Positions 44,186 through 53,294 of a DNA stretch of 64,000 nt are shown here, in pieces (the stretch's first letter is position 1; every line of letters starts with the position of its first letter). The position numbers were made by a program, and so were the translations under genes. This stretch comes from an uncultured Lachnospiraceae bacterium. GTDB taxonomy: Bacteria; Bacillota; Clostridia; Lachnospirales; Lachnospiraceae. The notes beneath the pieces are model-generated. The model searched no databases, was not told the DNA's origin, and saw nothing but the letters and a program-made list of their open reading frames with translations. The stretch covers positions 30,911 through 94,910 of the forward strand of contig CAJUHJ010000013.1 of the NCBI GenBank assembly GCA_910586355.1. Direction: 5' to 3'.

Positions 44186-45580
44186 GTGGCAAAAAACAAG
44201 AAAGTGGTTCGCTACCGTAAACCATTTCATTTGAATATAGGATTGATTATTTTTGGAATCATCTTTATTTATATGATGTTTTATATTTTTTCTTACTTTA
44301 CAACAAAACATACTTCAGTCTATGAGGTGATTTATGGAACCATTGTTGTCAATAATTCTTACCGGGGACTTGCTCTGCGCAGTGAAGAAATTGTTTTTTC
44401 CGATCATTCCGGTGATATTAATTACTACATCAAAGATGCTTCTAAGGCCGGCGTAGGGGATTTGATTTATTCTGTGGACAGCGACGGGGCAATTGCAAGT
44501 CAGATTAATCAGGCAAATGAAGATGCTGCCTCATTGGACAAAGAAAGTTTGGACAAGCTGGAGACGAAGATTTCTGAATATTCAAATTCTTACCGTTCGA
44601 ACGCATTTTATGAAATTTATACATTTCAAGATGATTTGAATTCCGAACTCTCTGAAGTTTTAAGTATGGGAGCATTAAATTCCATTGCGGATGCAGTAAC
44701 AGCGGCAGAAGGAAATTCTACCTTTTATAAAGGAACCGCTGCAAAAGACGGCATTGTAGTATATTATACAGATGGATTTGAAGATGTGACTACCGAGAAT
44801 TTTACAGCAGATATGTTTGACGAGTCCAAATACAAAAAAGAAAATTTAAAGGAACGACAGAAGGTAGAGCAGGGAGAAGCCGCTTATAAATTAATTACAA
44901 ATGACAATTGGAATCTGGTTATTCCTGTCAGTAATGTAACGGCAAGACAGTTTTTAGATGCTTCTACCATTTCGATACGTTTTAAAAAAGATGGAACGGA
45001 AATTCGGGTGCCTTTTCGCCAGATAGAAAAAAAAGGCGAACTTTATCTGGTTTTGGAACTTCCACATTCCATGGTGCGGTTTGCTACGGAACGTTATGTA
45101 GAAGTAGAAATTTTATTTGATGAAGAGAATGGGCTTAAAATTCCAAATTCTGCAATCGCTTCAAAAGATTTTTTTACGATACCTATGGAATATTTTCAAA
45201 AAGGAAATAATTCGGATGAGGAAGGCGTTATCGTACGAAGAACAGATAAAAGAGGAAGAACAACGGATGAGTTTGTTGCAGCAACGGTTTATTTTACGAC
45301 GGAATACGCCTATTATGTTGACAATGAGTATTTGTCAGATGGGGATATTATTTTAAAACCCAATTCTAAAGAAACGTATACCATCCATGAAACGGCAAAG
45401 TTAGACGGTGTGTATTGTATCAATAAAGGTTATGCTGTATTTCGTCATATAGATGTGATATATCAAAGCGATGAATATTCTATCATACGGAATGGAACAG
45501 ATTATGGAATTTCATTGTATGACCATATTGCATTAGACGGAAGTACTATAATTGAAAATGCTGTCGTAAACAGCCAGTAA
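44186..45580 (+). CDS. HlyD-like membrane protein heading the sepF cluster
   Basis: A 464-residue protein with a cytoplasmic basic start, one membrane helix (about residues 18-40, IGLIIFGIIFIYMMFY) and an extracytoplasmic region with biotinyl-lipoyl/HlyD-like features (GIVVYYTDGFE, AAYKLITNDNWNLVIPV, VEVEILFDEENGLKIPNSAI). Efflux adaptors look like this, but no ABC or RND transporter is encoded nearby. It lies 17 nt before yggS and sepF, so a wall or division role is plausible. The start is GTG with AAGGCGG upstream. Confidence 0.7.
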   Translation: MAKNKKVVRYRKPFHLNIGLIIFGIIFIYMMFYIFSYFTTKHTSVYEVIYGTIVVNNSYRGLALRSEEIVFSDHSGDINYYIKDASKAGVGDLIYSVDSDGAIASQINQANEDAASLDKESLDKLETKISEYSNSYRSNAFYEIYTFQDDLNSELSEVLSMGALNSIADAVTAAEGNSTFYKGTAAKDGIVVYYTDGFEDVTTENFTADMFDESKYKKENLKERQKVEQGEAAYKLITNDNWNLVIPVSNVTARQFLDASTISIRFKKDGTEIRVPFRQIEKKGELYLVLELPHSMVRFATERYVEVEILFDEENGLKIPNSAIASKDFFTIPMEYFQKGNNSDEEGVIVRRTDKRGRTTDEFVAATVYFTTEYAYYVDNEYLSDGDIILKPNSKETYTIHETAKLDGVYCINKGYAVFRHIDVIYQSDEYSIIRNGTDYGISLYDHIALDGSTIIENAVVNSQ

Positions 45581-45597
45581 ATCAGAAAGGTAAATTT

Positions 45598-46290
45598 ATG
45601 TTAGCAGAAAATTTAAAACAAGTAGAAGAAAATATTGCAGCTGCCTGTGAAAGAGCAGGACGTAAGCGGGAAGAAGTAACCCTTATCGCAGTTAGTAAGA
45701 CAAAACCAATCTCTATGCTTTCCGAAATCTATGACTGCGGAATCCGGGATTTTGGAGAAAATAAGGTACAGGAGTTATGTGAAAAAAGAGAGCAGCTTCC
45801 TTTAGACATACGCTGGCATATGATAGGCCATTTACAGAGGAATAAAGTGAAATTTATCATTCGGGATACAGCGCTGATTCATTCAGTAGATACCTATCGT
45901 CTTGCTGAAGAAATCAATATACAGGCCAAAAAGATGAAACGAATTGTTCCAATCCTGATTGAAGTCAATATTGCAAAAGAATCTTCAAAGTTTGGAATTT
46001 TGCCAGAAGAAGCGCTGCTTTTAACAGAAGAGATTTCAAAATTGGACAGTTTGCGGATAGAAGGACTAATGACAATCGCCCCATACACAGAAAATCCAGA
46101 AGAAAACAGGCCGTATTTCCAGCAAATAAAAAATTTATCTGTTGACATTGCAAATGAAAAGATTGATAATGTATCTATGAACACTTTGTCTATGGGTATG
46201 ACTGGAGATTATATGACAGCAATAGAAGAGGGTGCAACGATTGTTCGTGTTGGGACAGGTATTTTTGGTGCCAGAACGTATCATACTTAG
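45598..46290 (+). CDS. ylmE: Pyridoxal-phosphate homeostasis protein (YggS/YlmE)
   Basis: A 230-residue PLP-binding barrel. The PLP Lys is in VSKTKP (about residue 35); GENKVQEL, WHMIGHLQRNK and SMGMTGDY are family signatures. It is not an enzyme but buffers PLP levels. It precedes sepF as in the Bacillus ylm cluster. Confidence 0.95.
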   Translation: MLAENLKQVEENIAAACERAGRKREEVTLIAVSKTKPISMLSEIYDCGIRDFGENKVQELCEKREQLPLDIRWHMIGHLQRNKVKFIIRDTALIHSVDTYRLAEEINIQAKKMKRIVPILIEVNIAKESSKFGILPEEALLLTEEISKLDSLRIEGLMTIAPYTENPEENRPYFQQIKNLSVDIANEKIDNVSMNTLSMGMTGDYMTAIEEGATIVRVGTGIFGARTYHT

Positions 46291-46308
46291 TTAGGAGATT
46301 TATATTTC

Positions 46309-46824
46309 ATGAGTGTACTTGATAAATTTTTAGATATTATGCGTCTGAATCCAGAAGATGAAGAAGATGATTTTTACGAAGACGATTTTGAAGAAGAAGA
46401 AGTTCCTGTTATCAAAAAAAGTTCCCGCCGAGAGCGAAAAGAAGCTGAATACGAGGAACCACGCTCTGTGAAAAAGGACAGGTCAAAATCATCATCAAAA
46501 ATTACACCAATGCGCCCAGTGCGTAAACAGGGGAATGGTATGGAAGTTTGTGCAATTAAACCTACATCAGTAGAAGACGCCAGAGAAATTACAGAAACAT
46601 TATTATCCAACCGTACTGTGATTTTAAATGTAGAAGGTTTGGATATCGGTATCGCACAGCGGATTATAGATTTTACAGCTGGTTCCTGTTTTGCTATCAG
46701 CGGTAATCTTCAAAAAATTTCCAGTTATATTTTTGTGATTTCGCCGCCGTCAGTTGATCTTTCTGGAGATTTCCAGAATATATTGGAATCTTTTAATAAC
46801 TCCGGCCTTCATATGGATTTATAA
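46309..46824 (+). CDS. sepF: Cell division protein SepF
   Basis: A 171-residue SepF with an N-terminal membrane-binding helix (SVLDKFLDIM), a long acidic then basic linker (residues about 15-75) and the C-terminal FtsZ-binding core (VILNVEGLDIGIAQRIIDF). SepF tethers FtsZ to the membrane and shapes the septum. Confidence 0.95.
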   Translation: MSVLDKFLDIMRLNPEDEEDDFYEDDFEEEEVPVIKKSSRRERKEAEYEEPRSVKKDRSKSSSKITPMRPVRKQGNGMEVCAIKPTSVEDAREITETLLSNRTVILNVEGLDIGIAQRIIDFTAGSCFAISGNLQKISSYIFVISPPSVDLSGDFQNILESFNNSGLHMDL

Positions 46825-46866
46825 AAATCAATGGAAAGGCTTTACTCGTTACTATAAAGGAGAATT

Positions 46867-47628
46867 ATGGAACAAAAGGAAGAGCTTTTGATTCAGAAGC
46901 GTTTTATTGATTTATCCCGACTTGCTGACCGGAAAAACAGAATTACATACAGCAATTTTTTGAATTTGAATGAATTGAATTTATTTTACCAAAGTAAAGC
47001 TGATATACCAACCGTTTACCAGCTTTCTGGAGGATATGAATTTGCAGAGCGTCAGATGATAGCATTTATCCCTGATGCTCTTTCCTATGCAGATTCTATT
47101 GAGTTTCCAATTATATGCCTGCATTTTTATCCGTCTCATCTTAAGTTTGCAGATAAGCTGACACATCGGGATATACTGGGAGCTTTGATGAATCTGGGAA
47201 TAGAACGTTCGAGAATTGGAGATATACGACTGAAAGAAAAGGATTATTATATTTTTTGTGAAGAAAGCATTTCAGATTATTTGCTTGAAAATCTATGTCA
47301 AATTCGTCATACTATGGTGGAAGGTGAACGCACAAATCCAGATATTGAACAGTTGAAACAGCAGTTTGAGATTTTAGAAGGCATTGTAGCTTCAAAACGC
47401 ATTGACAATATCGTTGCATTTGCCGTCAGAAAATCCAGAAGCCAAAGCGTTCCTTTGATTCGTTCTCAAAAAGTTTTTGTCAATGATTGTGTGATACAAT
47501 CGAACTCCTACTTATGCAAAGCGGGCGATGTCATTTCGGTACGGGGCTATGGTAAATTTATTTATGTCGGCGATAATGGAGAAACCAAAAAAGGCCGCAT
47601 GAAAGTTCAATTAAAAAAATATAAATAG
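46867..47628 (+). CDS. ylmH: S4-domain RNA-binding protein YlmH
   Basis: A 253-residue YlmH with an S4 domain at the C-terminus (VRKSRSQSVPLIRSQKVFVN ... DVISVRGYGKF). Recent work on the family links it to rescue of stalled ribosomes; the division-cluster location is conserved. AAAGGAG precedes the ATG. Neither ylmG nor divIVA flanks it here. Confidence 0.92.
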   Translation: MEQKEELLIQKRFIDLSRLADRKNRITYSNFLNLNELNLFYQSKADIPTVYQLSGGYEFAERQMIAFIPDALSYADSIEFPIICLHFYPSHLKFADKLTHRDILGALMNLGIERSRIGDIRLKEKDYYIFCEESISDYLLENLCQIRHTMVEGERTNPDIEQLKQQFEILEGIVASKRIDNIVAFAVRKSRSQSVPLIRSQKVFVNDCVIQSNSYLCKAGDVISVRGYGKFIYVGDNGETKKGRMKVQLKKYK

Positions 47629-47644
47629 CAAGGAGAACAATAGT

Positions 47645-48784
47645 ATGTCAAGATTAATCTCGGTTTCTTATGAAGGAAAGCCATGTTATGATATTTTACT
47701 GGAACAGGATTTTCAAATGCTGCCGTCTCAAATCGCAAAGCTTTCGGATTCTTTTGCAAAAAAAGTATGTATTGTAACAGATTCCAATCTTGCTGATTTG
47801 TATTTAAAAGAGTTGGAATCTATTCTTTCGAATTCTTTTGCAAAAGTTATTTCTTTTTGTTTTCCGGCTGGAGAAGAACATAAGAATCTAAATACCATTC
47901 AGAAACTGTACGAAACACTAATTACGGAGCATTTTGAAAGAAGAGATGTACTAATTGCGTTTGGCGGCGGTGTGACAGGAGATTTAACGGGATTTGCCGC
48001 GGCCACCTATTTAAGAGGAATTGATTTTATTCAAATTCCTACGTCTTTATTATCTCAGGTTGACAGCAGTATCGGTGGAAAAACAGGTGTAGATTTTTCT
48101 AAATATAAAAATATGGTTGGGGCATTTTATCAGCCAAAGTTCGTATATATGAATTTATCGCTGTTAAAGACGCTTCCAAAAGAGCAGTTTATTTCCGGTA
48201 TGGGAGAGATTATAAAGCATGGGCTGATAAAATCATCCGAATATTTTAACTGGTTAAAAGAACATGCGGATGCAATCCAAAACTTACAGCCGGATATTTT
48301 GGAAGAAATGATTTATAGGAGCTGCAGAATCAAACAGGACGTTGTAGAACGTGATCCAAAAGAAAAAGGCGAACGCGCGCTTTTGAATTTTGGACATACG
48401 ATTGGCCATGCAATAGAAAGGCTTTCTGATTTTCAGCTGTTTCATGGACAGTGCGTTGCTCTTGGAATAGCGGCTGCCTGCCAAATGTCACGCGATTTAG
48501 GACAGATTTCAGATGAAGAATGTAACGATATTCTTTCAGTACTTACATGTTTTGGACTTCCTGTTTCGGTCTGTCATCTGTCAGCAGAAGACATTCTTGC
48601 CGTCAGTAAATCAGACAAAAAAATGACTGCCGGTAAAATAAAATTTATTTTATTAGAATCAGTCGGAAATGCGTATAGTAATACAGATATAACCGACGAA
48701 CAGATCATGTCGGGCATTTCTTATATTTTAGAACGTTCTGACAGCAGAAGAGAAGAGGAGCAGGCAGATGCGGCAGGTTTCTAA
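47645..48784 (+). CDS. aroB: 3-dehydroquinate synthase
   Basis: A 379-residue AroB for the second shikimate-pathway step. NAD-binding FGGGVTGDLTGFAAATYLRG is near residues 103-122; the zinc ligands lie in GMGEIIKHGLI, NFGHTIGHAIE and FHGQCVALG. It sits alone in the ylm/lspA cluster, with no other aromatic genes nearby. It overlaps lspA by 17 nt. Confidence 0.95.
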   Translation: MSRLISVSYEGKPCYDILLEQDFQMLPSQIAKLSDSFAKKVCIVTDSNLADLYLKELESILSNSFAKVISFCFPAGEEHKNLNTIQKLYETLITEHFERRDVLIAFGGGVTGDLTGFAAATYLRGIDFIQIPTSLLSQVDSSIGGKTGVDFSKYKNMVGAFYQPKFVYMNLSLLKTLPKEQFISGMGEIIKHGLIKSSEYFNWLKEHADAIQNLQPDILEEMIYRSCRIKQDVVERDPKEKGERALLNFGHTIGHAIERLSDFQLFHGQCVALGIAAACQMSRDLGQISDEECNDILSVLTCFGLPVSVCHLSAEDILAVSKSDKKMTAGKIKFILLESVGNAYSNTDITDEQIMSGISYILERSDSRREEEQADAAGF

Positions 48785-49310
48785 AAAGAAATATTTTCAA
48801 ATCATAAGCGGAGTATTTTGTATTGTCTTTTGTATTGTACTTGACCAGGTGACAAAATATTTTGCAGTCAGCCATTTGAAAAACTCTTCATCTGTCCCGA
48901 TTATTCCAGATGTATTTGAATTTTTATATTTAGAAAATCATGGGGCGGCATTTGGAATTTTACAGGGGCAAAAAACATTTTTTGTAATAATGACGACTCT
49001 GGCGCTTGTTATACTTATCTATTTATTTATCCGTATTCCAGAAAGTAAACATTATTTTTATTTACGGTTGATATTGATACTGTTTATATCAGGCGCAGTT
49101 GGAAATTTTATAGACAGGTGCACGCATGATTATGTAATTGATTTTTTTTATGTGAAACTGATTGATTTTCCAGTTTTTAATGTAGCGGATATTTATGTTA
49201 CAACAGCTGCAATTTTTTTGATTGTTGTATTTTCGTTTTATTATAAGGAAAAAGATTTAGATATTATTATCGAACAATTAAAGTTTTGGAAGAAGAAAGA
49301 AAAATCTTGA
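48768..49310 (+). CDS. lspA: Lipoprotein signal peptidase
   Basis: A 180-residue polytopic aspartic protease with four membrane helices. The catalytic aspartates are in GNFIDR and FNVADIY. It cleaves prolipoproteins such as the D,D-carboxypeptidase and ApbE of this window. A charged C-terminal tail makes it somewhat longer than average. Confidence 0.95.
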   Translation: MRQVSKKKYFQIISGVFCIVFCIVLDQVTKYFAVSHLKNSSSVPIIPDVFEFLYLENHGAAFGILQGQKTFFVIMTTLALVILIYLFIRIPESKHYFYLRLILILFISGAVGNFIDRCTHDYVIDFFYVKLIDFPVFNVADIYVTTAAIFLIVVFSFYYKEKDLDIIIEQLKFWKKKEKS

Positions 49311-49311
49311 T

Positions 49312-50232
49312 ATGGAGACATTTACATTTATCGTTTCAGATAAAGACGAAAAAGAACGGCTGGACAAATATTTATCGTCTCAAATGCCGAACACCACGCG
49401 ATCTTTTTTACAAAAATTAATAAAAGAAAAAAACGTTCTTGTCAATGGACAGGTACAAAAATCCAATTATAAGTTAAAATCTGCGCAAACAGTACTTGTT
49501 TCCATTCCTCCGGCAGAGAGTATTGCAGTTGTTCCAGAAGATTTGCCGTTAGATATTTTATATGAAGATGAAGATATTTTAATTGTCAATAAACCAAAGG
49601 GAATGGTAGTACACCCATCCGCGGGCCATGTGTCCGGAACTTTAGTGAATGCAGTTTTACATCACTGTAAAGACAGCCTTTCTGGAATTAATGGTGAAAT
49701 AAGACCTGGAATCGTACATCGCATTGACAAAGATACTACTGGCTCACTGATTATCTGTAAGAATGACGTGAGCCATTTATCTATCGCAAAACAACTGAAA
49801 GAACATTCCATCACGCGGATTTACCGTGGAATCGTATCTGGGAAGATAAGAAAAGAACAAGGGCGTATCGAGAATAATATCGGCAGGCATCCATCAGACC
49901 GGAAGAAGATGGCTGTTGTGTCAAAAGCCGGAAAAACGGCAGTTACGAATTATAAAGTGCTAAAACAATGGAATCAAGCTGCTTATGTGGAATTTCGTCT
50001 GGAAACCGGCAGAACGCATCAAATCCGCGTCCATATGGCAAGCATTGGCCATCCACTGCTGGGAGATACTGTATATGGCAACTCAAAAAATCCATATAAA
50101 CTAACAGGACAGACGCTTCATGCAATGACGATTGGATTAGAACATCCAAGAAGCGGAGAATATATAGAAGTTTCGGCGCCTTTACCAGATTATTTTCAGT
50201 CATTAATCAAAAAATTTGATAATATTCAATAA
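49312..50232 (+). CDS. rluD: RluD-type 23S rRNA pseudouridine synthase
   Basis: A 306-residue RluA-family enzyme with an N-terminal S4 domain (SFLQKLIKEKNVLVNG) and the catalytic HRIDKDTTG (catalytic Asp, about residue 142), plus GRTHQIRVHM. It starts one base after the lspA stop; lspA-rluD pairing is common in Firmicutes. The exact rRNA site is inferred. Confidence 0.93.
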   Translation: METFTFIVSDKDEKERLDKYLSSQMPNTTRSFLQKLIKEKNVLVNGQVQKSNYKLKSAQTVLVSIPPAESIAVVPEDLPLDILYEDEDILIVNKPKGMVVHPSAGHVSGTLVNAVLHHCKDSLSGINGEIRPGIVHRIDKDTTGSLIICKNDVSHLSIAKQLKEHSITRIYRGIVSGKIRKEQGRIENNIGRHPSDRKKMAVVSKAGKTAVTNYKVLKQWNQAAYVEFRLETGRTHQIRVHMASIGHPLLGDTVYGNSKNPYKLTGQTLHAMTIGLEHPRSGEYIEVSAPLPDYFQSLIKKFDNIQ

Positions 50233-50299
50233 TTTGTATATACTTATTCTGCAAAATTTAGTATAATTTTGATAAGAAGAAAAGAAAGGTGGGATTTCT

Positions 50300-50926
50300 A
50301 TGGGAAATCATATTTATACAATTGGAAGGGAATTTGGCAGCGGCGGAAAAGAAATTGGAGTGGCGCTTGCAAACCGTTTGGGTGTGAAATGTTATGATAA
50401 GGAGTTGTTAAAAGAAGCCTCCAAAGAAAGCGGTTATTGTGCGGAAATCTTTGAAAACCATGATGAAAAACCAACGAACAGTTTTTTATATTCTTTGGTT
50501 ATGGATACATATTCTTTTGGAGGATATTCTTCAGCTCCGTTTATGGATATGCCGTTGAATCATAAAATATTTTTAGCTCAATTTGATACCATTAAAAAAC
50601 TGGCTGAAAAGGAATCCTGCGTAATTGTCGGCAGATGTGCAGATTATGCGCTTGAAGACTATAAAGGCTGCTTAAATATCTTTATACATGCAGATTTAAG
50701 TTCGCGTATCAAACGAATTTCGAAAAAAATGAACCTATCCAGCAATAAAGCGCGCGATCTCATTCAAAAAACAGATAAACAACGCGCAAGCTATTATAAT
50801 TATTATACGAGTAAAAAATGGGGAGATTCAAAGAGTTACGACTTGACATTAAACAGCAGCCGGATGGATATTGAAGGATGTGTGGATATTATTTTAGCTT
50901 ATCGGGAACGGATGAAAAAAAGATAG
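50300..50926 (+). CDS. Cytidylate kinase-like protein
   Basis: A 208-residue member of the cytidylate-kinase-like (AAA_26) family. Its P-loop-position sequence is GREFGSGGKEIG (residues 9-20), then CYDKELL, CVIVGRCADY and a lid-like RIKRISKKMNL. The family phosphorylates an unknown nucleotide or small molecule. AGGTGGG is upstream. The large palindrome starts 2 nt after its stop. Confidence 0.85.
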   Translation: MGNHIYTIGREFGSGGKEIGVALANRLGVKCYDKELLKEASKESGYCAEIFENHDEKPTNSFLYSLVMDTYSFGGYSSAPFMDMPLNHKIFLAQFDTIKKLAEKESCVIVGRCADYALEDYKGCLNIFIHADLSSRIKRISKKMNLSSNKARDLIQKTDKQRASYYNYYTSKKWGDSKSYDLTLNSSRMDIEGCVDIILAYRERMKKR

Positions 50927-50927
50927 C

Positions 50928-51034
50928 GAAACAACTATTCGCAAAAGACAAGTTTAACGAATAGTTTGTGTGGAATCTTTTGAGATTTCGTGTTCTTGGG
51001 CAAACTAGTTCGTTAAACTTGTGGGCGATGTTTC
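50928..51034. repeat. 107-nt imperfect palindrome
   Basis: Between two convergent genes the sequence folds back on itself. The main arms are CAAGTTTAACGAATAGTTTG (50949-50968) and its near-perfect complement at 51001-51021, which has one extra base. Outer arms are GAAACA/TGTTTC (50928-50933, 51029-51034) with CGC/GCG, and the centre holds AATCT/AGATT. No long T-run follows in either direction. It could be an unusual bidirectional terminator, a structured RNA or a miniature inverted-repeat element. I saw no second copy in the window. Confidence 0.65.
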
Positions 51035-51077
51035 AACTTCATTCTTAAATATTTATATCTTCAAATCAAAATAATTC

Positions 51078-51524
51078 TTATAAAGAATCGGAATCTAAAA
51101 TTATGGTAAACGGCCCGTCGTTTTCCAGTGTAATTTTCATATCAGCCCCAAATTTTCCGGTTTGAACCGGAAATCCGGCAAGGGTACATTGGCTGATGAT
51201 GTATTCATACAGTTCATTTGCTAAGTCAGGTGCGGCTGCATGTACAAAAGCTGGCCGATTTCCTTTTTTGCAGTCTGCATAAAGGGTAAATTGCGAGACT
51301 AATAATAAGCTGCCGTTTACGTCTTTTAATGCTAAATTTGTTTTTCCTTCTGTATCTTCAAAAATCCGAAGGTTTAATAATTTTTTGATTAATTTGTCTG
51401 CTGTTAATTTTGTATCGTCTTCTGATACGCCAATAAAAACTAACAGTCCTTTGTGTATCTGCCCAATAATTTCTGTTTCTACTGAAACTTTGGCGTGATT
51501 TACGCGTTGTATCAAAAAGCGCAT
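51078..51524 (-). CDS. dtd: D-aminoacyl-tRNA deacylase
   Basis: A 148-residue DTD, which removes D-amino acids from mischarged tRNA. The start MRFLIQRVNHAKVSVE, the SQFTLYADCKKGNRPAF motif and the Gly-cisPro motif NDGPFT are present. It lies 40 nt after metF in the same direction and probably shares its transcript. Confidence 0.95.
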   Translation of the reverse strand: MRFLIQRVNHAKVSVETEIIGQIHKGLLVFIGVSEDDTKLTADKLIKKLLNLRIFEDTEGKTNLALKDVNGSLLLVSQFTLYADCKKGNRPAFVHAAAPDLANELYEYIISQCTLAGFPVQTGKFGADMKITLENDGPFTIILDSDSL

Positions 51525-51564
51525 AATAGCTTTCCTCTTCTCTCCTGCTTTGTGCTTTTATAAA

Positions 51565-52431
51565 TTAATTTAATATATCAGATAAATTATTTATTATCGC
51601 TCCTGCAATATCTGGTTTATTCATGGTATAAATATGGACATGATTCACGCCATTTGCGATTAAATCAATAATTTGTTCTGTTGCATATGCAATGCCTGCC
51701 TGCCGCATTGCCGCCGGGTCATTTGAAAAGCGGTCGACAATTGCTTTAAAACGCGGCGGAACCATATTTCCAGAAAGAGAGATAATCTGCTTTATCTGTG
51801 AACTTCTTGTAACTGGCATAATTCCTGGTATTACTGGAACATTTATATTTTTCTTTAAAAGTTTGTACATGAAGTTGTAGTAAATATTGTTGTCAAAAAA
51901 CATCTGCGTAGTTAAAAAATTACATCCAGCTTCCACTTTTTCTTTTAAATGGTCTAAATCTTCATTTATTGTAGCCGCTTCCGGATGTCCTTCTGGATAA
52001 CAAGCTCCTCCAATACAGAAATCCCCCTGATTTTTTATATCATTAATTAATTCGCTGGCAAATTTATATTGATTCGGTAACGGAAAATCTACATTTTGGG
52101 GTATGTCGCCACGAAGCGCCAAAATATTTTCAATCTGATTTGCTTTCAGCTGTTCAATGACAGAATGTACTTTTTCCCGCGTGGAAGATACACAGGTCAA
52201 ATGTGCAAGCGCTGGTATATGGTTTATATTTTGTATTTCATTTGCAATATCAACTGTATACTCGCTCGTTCCGCCGGTTGCTCCGTATGTAATACTCATA
52301 TAAGACGGTTTCAGCAGCGCCATTTCTTTTACAATGTCTCTTACATTGTTCAGCTGGCTTCCTATTTTTGGTGGAAATAATTCACAGGAAATTCCCACTT
52401 TTTCACTTTTTAAGATGTTTGATATTTTCAT
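51565..52431 (-). CDS. metF: Methylenetetrahydrofolate reductase
   Basis: A 288-residue MetF that reduces methylene- to methyl-tetrahydrofolate using FAD. The start is typical (CELFPPK; YMSITYGATGG), with HLTCVSSTR, ALRGDIPQ and the late MFFDNNIYYNFM segment. It serves methionine synthesis or one-carbon (acetyl-CoA) pathways; no partner genes are in the window. AAAGG precedes the ATG. Confidence 0.95.
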   Translation of the reverse strand: MKISNILKSEKVGISCELFPPKIGSQLNNVRDIVKEMALLKPSYMSITYGATGGTSEYTVDIANEIQNINHIPALAHLTCVSSTREKVHSVIEQLKANQIENILALRGDIPQNVDFPLPNQYKFASELINDIKNQGDFCIGGACYPEGHPEAATINEDLDHLKEKVEAGCNFLTTQMFFDNNIYYNFMYKLLKKNINVPVIPGIMPVTRSSQIKQIISLSGNMVPPRFKAIVDRFSNDPAAMRQAGIAYATEQIIDLIANGVNHVHIYTMNKPDIAGAIINNLSDILN

Positions 52432-52476
52432 TTGTTTGCCTTTCCAAAAATAGATTTATGATTTAACATGAATTTT

Positions 52477-52505
52477 ATTTTATCATTTTTTTTGAATTTT
52501 TACAA
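52477..52505 (-). promoter_or_regulatory. Probable metF-dtd promoter
   Basis: On the minus strand, -35 TTGTAA (52500-52505) and -10 TAAAAT (52477-52482) are 17 nt apart, about 45 nt before metF. Confidence 0.55.
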
Positions 52506-52521
52506 TGAAAAATTTTATTAG

Positions 52522-52550
52522 TTGAAATAGAATTCATTTTATTATATATT
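52522..52550 (+). promoter_or_regulatory. Probable promoter of the sigma factor-apbE pair
   Basis: TTGAAA (52522-52527), a 17-nt spacer and TATATT (52545-52550) lie 34 nt before the ATG, back to back with the metF promoter. The region is very A+T-rich, so chance matches are possible. Confidence 0.5.
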
Positions 52551-52583
52551 TTTTATGTACGAAAGATAAAATTGGAGGGAATT

Positions 52584-53264
52584 ATGAAAACGACAAATGA
52601 GTTATTAGAAGCTGTAAATAGTTATCAAAACGGAAAAACGGAGTCTTTCCATATTATTTATGAAAACTCTGTGAGGTATTTGTATGCCTGTATTAAAAAA
52701 ATTGTAGGAAAACAGGAAGATGCGCAGGATATATTACAGGAGACTTATACAGAAATTATAAAGTCGATTGCTCAATTAAAAGAACCAGAACGATTCCTCT
52801 CATGGGCAGGAATGATTGCAAACCGAAAGTGTTTTGCTTTTATCAATAAAAATAAAAGAGATGTTTTGATTCATAAAGAAGACACTCTATTTGACGATTT
52901 ACAGGAAGATGAAAATTTAATCCCGGAAAATGTCATGCAGAATAAAGAAATGCAGAGGCTGGTGCGGGAAATGATTGATAATCTCAGTGAAATGCAGAAA
53001 TTGTGTATTGTTGCCTATTATTATAATGAAAAAAAGCAGGAAGAAATTGCACAAGAACTTGCTATTCCCTTAAATTCCGTAAAATCACATTTATATCGGG
53101 CAAGAACAAAGATAAAAGAACAAACTCTGGAATTGGAAAAAGAAGAAGGAACACGTTTATACGCGATTACTGCCCTTTTGCTGCTCTTTCTTACAGAAGA
53201 TATGGCTGACTGTAAGATACCGGAAGAACTTACTAAACGCATCCAAAATTGGACAGAATGGTGA
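52584..53264 (+). CDS. ECF-type sigma-70 family factor with C-terminal hydrophobic tail
   Basis: A 226-residue sigma factor. Region 2 has EDAQDILQETYTEIIKSI and FLSWAGMIANRKCFAFI; region 4 has a helix-turn-helix KQEEIAQELAIPLNSVKSHLYRARTKIKE (about residues 150-180). After region 4 there is a tail of about 45 residues with a hydrophobic stretch (LYAITALLLLFL). No anti-sigma gene follows; apbE does, 30 nt on. GGAGGG fixes the ATG at 52584. The target genes are unknown. Confidence 0.85.
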   Translation: MKTTNELLEAVNSYQNGKTESFHIIYENSVRYLYACIKKIVGKQEDAQDILQETYTEIIKSIAQLKEPERFLSWAGMIANRKCFAFINKNKRDVLIHKEDTLFDDLQEDENLIPENVMQNKEMQRLVREMIDNLSEMQKLCIVAYYYNEKKQEEIAQELAIPLNSVKSHLYRARTKIKEQTLELEKEEGTRLYAITALLLLFLTEDMADCKIPEELTKRIQNWTEW

Positions 53265-53294
53265 TTTTTTATAACAAAGAGGTGATACAATTTT

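Noticed and set aside
52432..52583. S-box (SAM) riboswitch or T-box before metF
   Set aside because: The spacer is only about 150 nt of A+T-rich sequence filled by two divergent promoters, without the conserved stems of either element.
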